A DNA stretch of 7,249 bases from a bacterium (GTDB lineage Bacteria; Armatimonadota; Zipacnadia; Zipacnadales; Zipacnadaceae). Where the stretch lies: positions 1 to 7,249 of the forward strand of contig JAUVXR010000055.1 of NCBI GenBank assembly GCA_030603495.1, read 5' to 3'. This document shows positions 1-5,495 of the stretch, piece by piece. A program made the translations under genes and the position numbers. The notes beneath the pieces were generated by a model. The model saw only the letters and a program-made list of their open reading frames with translations, was not told where the DNA came from and did not search any database. The stretch's first letter is position 1, and every line of letters begins with the position of its first letter.

Positions 1-141
1 GATCGAGGAAGGGAGCTTTAGCGCCGGCCGTAGTCTGCGCAGGGCTACGCCCTGCTCCGCCTCCGGCCGCTCCACCACTGTCCCCCAGGTTACACCTTAG
101 CTAACTGTCCATCCGTGTCCAAAAGGCGCTGAGGTCAGACA
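1..141 (+). repeat. Left arm of perfect 141-bp terminal inverted repeat
   Basis: Bases 1-141 are the exact reverse complement of 7109-7249, and pairing stops at base 142 (c, facing c at 7108). Read outward from unique DNA, the repeat starts TGTCTGACC and soon contains TTTTGGACACGG. A TG terminus of this kind resembles ends of IS3/IS481-type insertion sequences, but I cannot name the element. No coding frame runs through the whole arm. A likely explanation is the end of a repeated mobile element whose body lies outside the window. A k=141 assembly boundary would also give this exact length. Confidence 0.97.
39..55. repeat. Perfect 7-bp stem hairpin inside the terminal repeat
   Basis: GCAGGGC at 39-45 and GCCCTGC at 49-55 pair perfectly around a 3-nt loop (TAC). 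The hairpin is flanked by two copies of the self-complementary CGGCCG (25-30 and 64-69), so a larger nested fold is possible. There is no T-run after it, so it is not a standard intrinsic terminator. An attenuating or protective structure near an IS end is an inference. Confidence 0.6.
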
Positions 142-146
142 CTTTC

Positions 147-419
147 TTGCCAGTGCGGGAGCTACGCAATGCGGTGGAGATGGCCGTGGGACGTTTCACC
201 GCAGCGCAGCGGATACTTGACAGGGGTAGACGCCGGGGGGATCGGCTGTTATTGCTGGACAGGGACAGGCGGATATACCAGGAATTCGAGAGGTTGCGGG
301 AGCAGGGCATGCGTGCGTGGGAGGCCTACCAGGCAGTAGGAGAGAGCGAATACCTCTCTGAGCATACTGTAAAGAAGATCGTGCTCAGAGAAAGACGAGC
401 GCAAAGACTCGAGCCCTGA
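147..419 (+). CDS. Small helix-turn-helix-like protein, probably 5'-truncated
   Basis: I do not recognise a named family. The 90-residue product is very basic and helical. Residues 40-60 form an amphipathic stretch (RRIYQEFERLREQGMRAWEA). After this, YLSEHTVKKIV at 69-79 looks like the turn and recognition helix of a DNA-binding helix-turn-helix. The first usable start is TTG at 147, with GTG at 153 as an alternative and a weak GAGGT at 131-135 upstream. The frame is open back to 105, inside the terminal repeat, with no ATG. The 141-bp repeat boundary lies just before the start, so the gene is probably cut at its 5' end. It sits upstream of serine recombinase remnants and may have been an accessory regulator of that element. 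It could also be a complete small gene with a poor start. Confidence 0.5.
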   Translation: MPVRELRNAVEMAVGRFTAAQRILDRGRRRGDRLLLLDRDRRIYQEFERLREQGMRAWEAYQAVGESEYLSEHTVKKIVLRERRAQRLEP

Positions 420-581
420 CTATAGTCTGGACCGCACGTATGACACAAGAATGGCCCGCCACCAGCGCGGGTTTGTGCTAAAATTAGAGCAGACACACAA
501 AAAGGGGCAGTCCTGACCATAGCCTGAAGATCCTTTCCCGAGAATCACTGGCTGGTCTGTCCGACGAAAAGAAGCGTTGAG

Positions 582-686
582 CTGCCCTAACACCCGACAG
601 GCGCGGCGCTCCGAGACTACCTGCCGGCCCAGCGCTTTCCTAACCTGGGGCACTGCTGCCCGGCGCCGGGCCGGGCTTAGTAGTTT
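582..686 (-). pseudogene. IS3-family transposase OrfB, N-terminal remnant
   Basis: Overlapping the orfA stop in another frame, this segment encodes the conserved opening of IS3-type OrfB: LLSPARRRAAV, then VSERRACRVLGQ, a helix-turn-helix hallmark of the IS407/IS2-like branch. Similarity ends at GQ (582-587). Family members continue with a RSTQRY-like segment and about 230 residues of DDE integrase, none of which is present. The frame runs on without recognisable transposase sequence to a stop at 420. The element therefore has no catalytic domain and cannot move by itself. An internal deletion joining the start of orfB to near the element's end is the simplest explanation. Confidence 0.75.
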
Positions 687-955
687 CCCGCAGCCGCCTC
701 CTTCAAAATAGCATTGTCCAGCGCCTGCTCGGCCAATAGCTTCTTCAACTGGCTGTTCTCTTTCTCCAGCTGCTTCAGCCGCTTGGCCTGGTCTAACCGC
801 ATTCCCCCATACTCGGCCCGCCACCGGTAATAAGTCTGATCCTTTACCCCGATCTTTTTGCAAGCCTGGGGCACCGTAGCTCCCCGGGCCAGCTCCACTT
901 CCGCCTGCCGCAACTTGTTGATGATCTGCTCCGGGCTGTGCCTTTTCCGACTCAT
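677..955 (-). CDS. IS3-family transposase OrfA (helix-turn-helix subunit)
   Basis: The 92-residue product begins MSRKRHSPEQIINKLRQAEV and has the standard OrfA layout. A winged helix-turn-helix at about 5-45 (ending VKDQTYYRWRAEYGGM) is followed by a leucine-zipper-like coiled coil at about 50-80 (AKRLKQLEKENSQLKKLLAE). It ends ILKEAAAGNY, also typical. In this family OrfA binds the terminal repeats, and OrfAB made by frameshifting is the active transposase. The start at 955 is chosen because AAAGGAGG (971-964) sits 8 nt upstream. A longer reading from 988 lacks such a site. The length is normal, so orfA is intact, but its orfB partner is only a fragment. Without it OrfA may still bind the ends or inhibit a related element. 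Confidence 0.88.
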   Translation of the reverse strand: MSRKRHSPEQIINKLRQAEVELARGATVPQACKKIGVKDQTYYRWRAEYGGMRLDQAKRLKQLEKENSQLKKLLAEQALDNAILKEAAAGNY

Positions 956-963
956 CTTCTTGC

Positions 964-971
964 CCTCCTTT
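964..971 (-). promoter_or_regulatory. Ribosome binding site of orfA
   Basis: AAAGGAGG on the minus strand, 8 nt before the ATG at 955. It decides the start between 955 and the upstream in-frame ATG at 988. Confidence 0.7.
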
Positions 972-1013
972 GAGTCCAGATTCCTCAAATACTAACACTG
1001 CACCTAGACTCGT

Positions 1014-1511
1014 TTGCGGGAGCAAGGTCAACTGCAGAAGCAATATCAGAAGCTACAAGACCGGATTGACGCGATATATGTTGACAAGCTTGACCGAAAT
1101 ATCTCTGGTGCCTACTTCGAGGAGAAGAGCGTTGAGTGGCGGCACGAGCAAGCGGACATACGCCGTAAGATCGAAGTCCATGAGCAGGCGAATCAGAGCT
1201 ACATCGAAGAGGGCATTCAACTACTCGAACTGGCTGACAAGTCCTACGACCTATACACCGCCCAACCCCCAGAAGAGCAGCGTAGACTGCTTAATTGCGT
1301 GGTTTCACATGCTACCTGGGGTAACGGCTCTTTGTCCCCGGTCTACCGGCCTCCGTTTGACCTCATCGCCCACTCGAACCATGAATATGCCTGTAAACAC
1401 AAGGGTTCTGACGATTTTGAAGTCCGAAAAGAAATCTGGCTCCCCCTACGGGACGATTATCGGAACTTTTTCGGAAGCGATGAGTGCCGGGAGCTTGCAC
1501 TGGCGATATAG
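1014..1511 (+). pseudogene. Large serine recombinase, C-terminal fragment
   Basis: The 165 residues match the C-terminal end of large serine recombinases, in which the coiled-coil insertion follows the zinc ribbon. QLQKQYQKLQDRIDAIYVDK at 7-26 and the charged helices to about residue 85 are the coiled coil. QPPEEQRRLLN at 84-94, PPFDLIAHSN at 113-122 and WLPLRDDYRNFFGS at 142-155 are typical tail segments. The resolvase catalytic domain with its N-terminal serine, the recombinase domain and the zinc ribbon are all absent. The full protein would be about 500-550 residues. The frame closes upstream at a TAG (1005-1007), close to the IS3 remnant, and TTG 1014 is only a nominal start. The gene has lost its 5' part, probably with the IS insertion and deletion, and cannot encode an active recombinase. 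Confidence 0.8.
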
Positions 1512-1534
1512 GCGAAAGTGATGTTGGGCGGGCC

Positions 1535-1603
1535 ATACGGGACGACTTCACAGACTTCCTGGGCAGCGGGGAGTGTCTAGTGCTAGCCCAATTCGCTGGA
1601 TAA
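1535..1603 (+). pseudogene. Second, diverged serine recombinase tail
   Basis: In a frame ending at TAA 1601-1603, this stretch reads IRDDFTDFLGSGECLVLAQF. It parallels the end of the preceding fragment, LRDDYRNFFGSDECRELALA: RDD, an aromatic, F, GS and EC occur at matching positions. The DNA is also alike (both contain TACGGGACGA), but third-position changes are common, so the copies are old or come from two different recombinases. Nothing upstream of about 1530 looks like the rest of such a protein. This is best read as the last residues of another recombinase gene, left by recombination between related elements. Confidence 0.6.
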
Positions 1604-1612
1604 CCGCATGCT

Positions 1613-1960
1613 TTGGGAGGTCGCCACGTCCACGCTGGCTCCCCGAGTACCCTCGAAATCCGAACTTTTCGGCATCTAGTTAACATAATACTGTACCTAA
1701 AGCCCGATTTTGCCAAGAATGGCCGTCCCGAGCGGTATGGTGACAGGTATGCCCTTTCGATAGGAGCTCCGCTCCCCACCCCAATACCTCCAAGAGTTCG
1801 GAAAGGGACCCCTCAGGAAATGGCGCAGCGATTCCAGCGGATGCTCGATTTTGGGCTAGCCAATAACAGGGCAGAACTGGCCCGCATGCTTGGCTATTCG
1901 AGGGCGTGGGTGACGAAGGTTCTGGGGAGCACTAGAGCGGTGATTTCTTGGGTTATCTGA
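1613..1960 (+). CDS. ParB-like helix-turn-helix protein of mobile-element type
   Basis: The C-terminal part encodes RKGTPQEMAQRFQRMLDFG (63-81), then NRAELARMLGYSRAWVTKVL (85-104), a clear helix-turn-helix of the ParB/KorB-like kind. Similar short proteins often lie beside large serine recombinases, and two recombinase tails precede it here. The N-terminal 50 residues are not recognisable. The nominal TTG at 1613 has no good ribosome binding site, and the frame follows directly on the stop of the second recombinase tail at 1601-1603. The protein also ends soon after the recognition helix, where relatives usually continue. It may therefore be truncated at both ends. Binding of element DNA is inferred from the motif, and its true start is uncertain. 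Confidence 0.5.
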   Translation: MGGRHVHAGSPSTLEIRTFRHLVNIILYLKPDFAKNGRPERYGDRYALSIGAPLPTPIPPRVRKGTPQEMAQRFQRMLDFGLANNRAELARMLGYSRAWVTKVLGSTRAVISWVI

Positions 1961-2085
1961 GCCAGGTTATGATACTGTCACAGCCCGCGGCAGCTAGATT
2001 ATTCTTGCCACAGTGAAGATATGCCACGCCCCATATGGACGCCGAAAGCCGCGGGAAGCTTTGTCTTACTTGCTCTGATTCACGT
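1961..2085. other. Intergenic gap between convergent genes
   Basis: This gap separates the end of the helix-turn-helix gene from the end of the last secretin gene. CCCGCGGC (1984-1991) and GCCGCGGG (2048-2055) are inverted copies 56 nt apart, but the loop is long and there is no T-run. I see no RNA gene, promoter or credible terminator here. Confidence 0.5.
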
Positions 2086-3816
2086 TTACTGCTGCGCTTC
2101 CTCAAGATAGCCAAGGTCGCCCAACTGTAGGAACCGTCTGCGTAGCTCCGAATCTTCGTCGGCAGGCAGCCTGCCGGTCTCGTCCAGCAGCCGGGGGCGC
2201 ACGAGAATGACCAGCTCCGTGGTGCTGGCGCGCTGGGATTTGCTGCGAAACAAGGAGCCGATGATGGGCAGGCTACCCAGTATGGGGATGCGCCGGTAGG
2301 TCTTTTCCTGTTGCTTCTGCAGGAGGCCACCGATGACGATGGTCTCGCCGTCTCTGGTGCGTAGGGTTGTAGATGCTGACCGGGAGCTGAGGCGGGGCAC
2401 TCCGCTCTCCGGGTCCAGCTCCACGATATTGGAGACCTCCACGTTTACACGGGTAGTGATCTCCTGATTGCCGCCGGTCCAGGGACGTACGCTGAGCCTT
2501 ACCCCCACCGGCACCACTTCGATCCGCTCCTGCTCGTATCCTGACTGCGAATACTGCACCTTTATGTAACGTTCCGAGCCGACGAAAATGGACGCCTCCT
2601 TGCCATTGACCGCCGCTATGGAGGGGTGGGAGCGAACTTCCGCTCGGCCCTGGGTTATCAACTCTTGCAGCCATGCTTGTAGCTGGGCGGTGGGCGCTAC
2701 CGCGGTGGCCAGAGCATCGAAATCTCCGTGCTCGAAATCAATTCCTCCGGTGCGGCTGTCGGTGCCTGCACCGTAGTTCTCACTGTCGTAGCGCCAGCGG
2801 AACTGGTAGTCCAGATCAGCCGAGTCAGTCAACTCGATGACCGCGCACTCCACCATGATCATCGGCGGGCAAATGTCAACTGCCTGCAGGTCCCGCTGAA
2901 TCTTTGCCAGCATCTGGGAGGGCGCGGTTACCACCACCGCGTTCTGCTCAGGATTGTCGTGCACATACTTAAACAGGAAAGTGGGCAGCAGCGAGCGGGC
3001 GTCGCTGGCCTTCAGATAGCGCATGGGGAAGGAGGCCGTGCTACTGCGGAGGTAGGTGGGCAAGTCGGCGGGCACCCCCTCGCTGAGCATGTAGACGTCG
3101 CCGACCGAGGAAAGCGCCAGTCCGTAACCAGCAGCAATCCCGCGCAGCACTGCCAGCGGGTCTCGATCCTGAACGTTAACGCTGACCGTGTGCATTACGG
3201 CATCATCCACCGCCACACTGATCTCGCCCTGGCGCGCGATCTGGCCGACCACCTTGTGGATGTCCGCCTTGACCGCGTGCACGCTGATCAGACCATCGGT
3301 GACGGTGACTTGGATCTCACCCTCCTCGACTTCCTCGGCTTCGCCATTCCCCGTGATTCGCTCCACCGTGCGGCTGCCGTAGACCGTCACCAGATAGGTC
3401 TGTCGGTCCTCGCTGAGCTCCGCCTTCACTCGCGAGCGTTCAGTCATGGTTACGGCCATCTCCACGCCCTTCCCGTCAACTGCGTCCTGCGGCACATACA
3501 GGCTGATAGTGCTGACCGGATCCTCCGCAACATTGTAAAGGGTCTTCTCCAGGTTCAAACGAGCATCGGGAAAACGAAAGATAGCCTCGGTTACTGTTTG
3601 TGTGCGCCGCCACCCACGGGAAGTATCCCGGTCCAAGGTCAAGATGCCATCGGCCTTCACCTGAATCTGAACACCGTTACTCATTACGGTGATTTTGACT
3701 TCGTTAATGTAGCAATATGCGTCTCCCTGGGCATGGGCCCAGGCCACAAACCCCAAGCCTAGACCCAAAGATAGCGCTCCTAGAATAGCTGACTTCGCCA
3801 GCAGTGTGCATTTCAT
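2086..3816 (-). CDS. Secretin C: PilQ/GspD-type outer-membrane channel protein
   Basis: This 576-residue protein has a complete secretin architecture. The signal peptide covers 1-29 (cleavage after AHA). An AMIN-like beta domain spans about 33-147, then an STN/N0 domain about 177-245 (LISVHAVKADIHKVVGQIAR). An N1-like ring domain lies at about 262-314 (YLKASDARSLLP, then QNAVVVTAPS) and the secretin beta-barrel core at about 318-541. Core motifs are VIELTD (326-331), ASIFVGSERYI (408-418), RDGETIVIGGL (488-498) and RIPILGSLPIIGSLF (509-523), the hallmark near the gate and outer-membrane lip. Secretins form multimeric gated channels for type IV pili or type II secretion. The layout is closer to PilQ than to GspD, since only one N1-like repeat is present. 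The start overlaps the stop of gene B (ATGA) and has AGGGAGGT 6 nt upstream. The substrate or pilus served is not shown. Confidence 0.93.
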   Translation of the reverse strand: MKCTLLAKSAILGALSLGLGLGFVAWAHAQGDAYCYINEVKITVMSNGVQIQVKADGILTLDRDTSRGWRRTQTVTEAIFRFPDARLNLEKTLYNVAEDPVSTISLYVPQDAVDGKGVEMAVTMTERSRVKAELSEDRQTYLVTVYGSRTVERITGNGEAEEVEEGEIQVTVTDGLISVHAVKADIHKVVGQIARQGEISVAVDDAVMHTVSVNVQDRDPLAVLRGIAAGYGLALSSVGDVYMLSEGVPADLPTYLRSSTASFPMRYLKASDARSLLPTFLFKYVHDNPEQNAVVVTAPSQMLAKIQRDLQAVDICPPMIMVECAVIELTDSADLDYQFRWRYDSENYGAGTDSRTGGIDFEHGDFDALATAVAPTAQLQAWLQELITQGRAEVRSHPSIAAVNGKEASIFVGSERYIKVQYSQSGYEQERIEVVPVGVRLSVRPWTGGNQEITTRVNVEVSNIVELDPESGVPRLSSRSASTTLRTRDGETIVIGGLLQKQQEKTYRRIPILGSLPIIGSLFRSKSQRASTTELVILVRPRLLDETGRLPADEDSELRRRFLQLGDLGYLEEAQQ

Positions 3817-5495
3817 GGTACAACCTCCCTTGCATTGTCCTCGTATTTCAGCGGCGCCAGGCTCGCCCGCGCCTGCAGCAGTACACAGACATCTTGCTCC
3901 TCTTCGACGTCGCTGCGGCCCGTCGGGACCACCCCTGTCTTACGCCGATCCTTCGTCGCCTGGCTCAGACGGAGGCCACCTATGATCACCGTATCGCCGG
4001 ACCGCAACCGCACCGTGCCCTCGGCTGAGCGGCGAAGCACTAACGGCCCGAGGTCGTTGGTTTCCCCCAGGAAGCTACTGTTGACTCTGACAGATGCGGT
4101 AATCCATTCTCCCCCCGTGCATGGCTCGATTTCCAACGCGGCGCCAGCCTCCACCGAGGCAAGCCCACTCTGCTGCACCCAATAGATCTTCTCGCCCACG
4201 AACAGCCGGGTCCGCTGGCCATTCTTCACCTGCACGACCGGCAGCGCCTCCATGTGCAGCTGGCGCCGCGTCGCGAGGAGGCGCAGGGTGCTCACAAGCT
4301 CGTGAGCCCGCCGCTCGGCTACCTCTATGCGAACCTGTCCAATACTGTCGGCCTGCCACACAGTCGTGCCGCCACTTGCCCGGCCTGTAATTTCCTGCAG
4401 ACGCTCAGTCACGTCCCGGCCGGAGACCACCCACGCCCGCAGGCGACAGTGGTAAGCCGGTTGGTCAATCACCCGCAGGTCTTGCTCGATCCGGTCAAGT
4501 AGTGGGGATGGACCGTTCATGACCAGGGCGTTACCCTCCTCGTTAGACCGGACATAAGAGAGCAGCACGTCAGGCAGCAAGAGCACCGCCTCTACCGCTG
4601 ACAGGTACTGGAGCGGCACCGAGCGCGTCTCCGCGGCCCAGAAGGGAACGGCCGTCGCCACCTGGCTGAGGCTGACGAAGTAAGCACCGCCTTCGCGATG
4701 GAGGGACAGGCCGTAGCCCACCATCAGGGTCTGCAGGAAACGCTCCAGCGGCACACTGTCCAGGTGAGCCGTCACCTGTAGATCCACCTTGTCATCCAGA
4801 TACACCTGGACTTGCGCCAGCCGCGATACGCGCTCCAACAGCAGGTGCATGTCCGCGTTGATCGCATGTATGCTTAGGTTGTCGGCCTCGCCAGTCACCT
4901 CCAATTCAGCGGCAGCCGGCTCCACCACGGGGCGCTCCGGGGGTGGCTCCTTAGGGCGATCGCTCAGCACGGTGATAAGCAGCTCGTTTTGCTTCCTGGT
5001 GGTCTGAAGCATGACCTGTGGCCCATCGTACTCTTGCTCGTAGCTGAGATCTTGAGGCCAGCCCCCCGTGTCAATGACCGTCAGGTATCCGGGCCGGTAC
5101 AGAACCAAGGTACAGATAAGCATGTTGTCCTGCCCCCACGGCACTAAGGAAAACTCCAGATGGCTCACCGGATACTTCGCCACCTGCACCGCCGGCGCCG
5201 CACCGCTGCGAACGTTGGGCAGCATAAAGCTAATACGCCGGTCAGGGCCAGCCTCAGGCTCATCGCTTACCCCAGAGAGAAGCCCCCAAAGCGTCCGGCC
5301 ATAGGCCCAGTAGGTGCTGGCATTGACCTGCAGGACGCCGTCGACGGTAAGGCGCAGGCGCACTGCGTTAGCGAGCTCCTCCACCTCAACCTTCTCAAGC
5401 TCGACAAAGTCCTCCCGCTGACCGAAGACCACAGTCGGGGCGAGTAGGACCAAGGCAACTAGCATGAGTAGTGTCAACTGTCTCGCCGGCATCAT
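3813..5495 (-). CDS. Secretin B: divergent secretin-like protein lacking the lip motif
   Basis: This 560-residue paralogue lies between the two canonical secretins. It has a signal peptide at 1-25, an unrecognised beta-rich domain (about 28-178, in the place of the AMIN-like domain of C) and a proline-rich linker (about 180-195). An STN domain follows at about 206-275 (NLSIHAINADMHLLLERVSR), then an N1-like domain at about 291-345 and a weakened secretin core at about 348-545. TRLFVGEKIYWV (428-439) and SGDTVIIGGL (499-508) match the core, and VCVLLQARASLAP keeps the last strand. Between them, the IP-x-IG-x-LF segment of A and C is replaced by the shorter GVVPTGRS, in frame. The VEF/IELT motif is also absent. 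The length and gene coupling argue against a pseudogene. A modifying subunit that mixes with A or C is an inference. The ATG at 5492 has better spacing from GAGGAG than the one at 5495. Confidence 0.85.
   Translation of the reverse strand: MMPARQLTLLMLVALVLLAPTVVFGQREDFVELEKVEVEELANAVRLRLTVDGVLQVNASTYWAYGRTLWGLLSGVSDEPEAGPDRRISFMLPNVRSGAAPAVQVAKYPVSHLEFSLVPWGQDNMLICTLVLYRPGYLTVIDTGGWPQDLSYEQEYDGPQVMLQTTRKQNELLITVLSDRPKEPPPERPVVEPAAAELEVTGEADNLSIHAINADMHLLLERVSRLAQVQVYLDDKVDLQVTAHLDSVPLERFLQTLMVGYGLSLHREGGAYFVSLSQVATAVPFWAAETRSVPLQYLSAVEAVLLLPDVLLSYVRSNEEGNALVMNGPSPLLDRIEQDLRVIDQPAYHCRLRAWVVSGRDVTERLQEITGRASGGTTVWQADSIGQVRIEVAERRAHELVSTLRLLATRRQLHMEALPVVQVKNGQRTRLFVGEKIYWVQQSGLASVEAGAALEIEPCTGGEWITASVRVNSSFLGETNDLGPLVLRRSAEGTVRLRSGDTVIIGGLRLSQATKDRRKTGVVPTGRSDVEEEQDVCVLLQARASLAPLKYEDNAREVVP
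3823..3830 (-). promoter_or_regulatory. Ribosome binding site of secretin C, inside the end of gene B
   Basis: AGGGAGGT on the minus strand, 6 nt before ATG 3816. It lies in the last codons of gene B, so ribosomes ending B at the overlapping TGA could restart on C. Confidence 0.7.

Larger units (their letters stand above)
476..997 (-). mobile_element. IS3-family element, internally deleted (about 0.5 kb)
   Basis: The element carries a complete IS3-type orfA and only the first part of orfB, read on the minus strand. Intact members are about 1.2-1.5 kb, so most of orfB with the DDE integrase core is missing. The limits are tentative. The minus strand from 997 reads TGTTAGTATTTGAG and the plus strand from 476 reads TGCTAAAATTAGAG, matching at 10 of 14 positions as imperfect terminal repeats that begin TG. 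No convincing target-site duplication flanks these limits. TGCTAAAAT at 476-484 could instead be an extended -10 promoter of the broken recombinase gene, in which case the left edge lies further right, in 500-580. Confidence 0.55.

Noticed and set aside
39-55. Intrinsic terminator in the terminal repeat
   Set aside because: The stem is perfect, but no T-run follows it in either direction.
970-1521. 183-codon open frame on the plus strand overlapping the recombinase fragment
   Set aside because: The overlapping frame 1014-1511 carries clear serine recombinase tail motifs. This one has none and runs through the IS edge.
1984-2055. Possible bidirectional terminator from CCCGCGGC and GCCGCGGG
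   Set aside because: Only 8 bp pair, the loop is 56 nt, half of each arm is self-complementary (CCGCGG), and no T-run follows on either strand.
2728-3762. 344-codon open frame on the plus strand
   Set aside because: It lies wholly antisense to secretin C, which has clear domains in order. The antisense translation shows no domain and is explained by the codon use of the real gene.
3813-4000. Frameshift hiding the missing lip motif of secretin B
   Set aside because: The final strand resumes in the same frame, and in-frame alignment of A and B accounts for the region by a shorter segment. I saw no IP-x-IG-x-LF coding in the other frames there.
4040-4390. Several 60-95 codon frames opposite or shifted within secretin B
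   Set aside because: They follow from high GC within a real gene, have no recognisable motif and no ribosome binding site of note.
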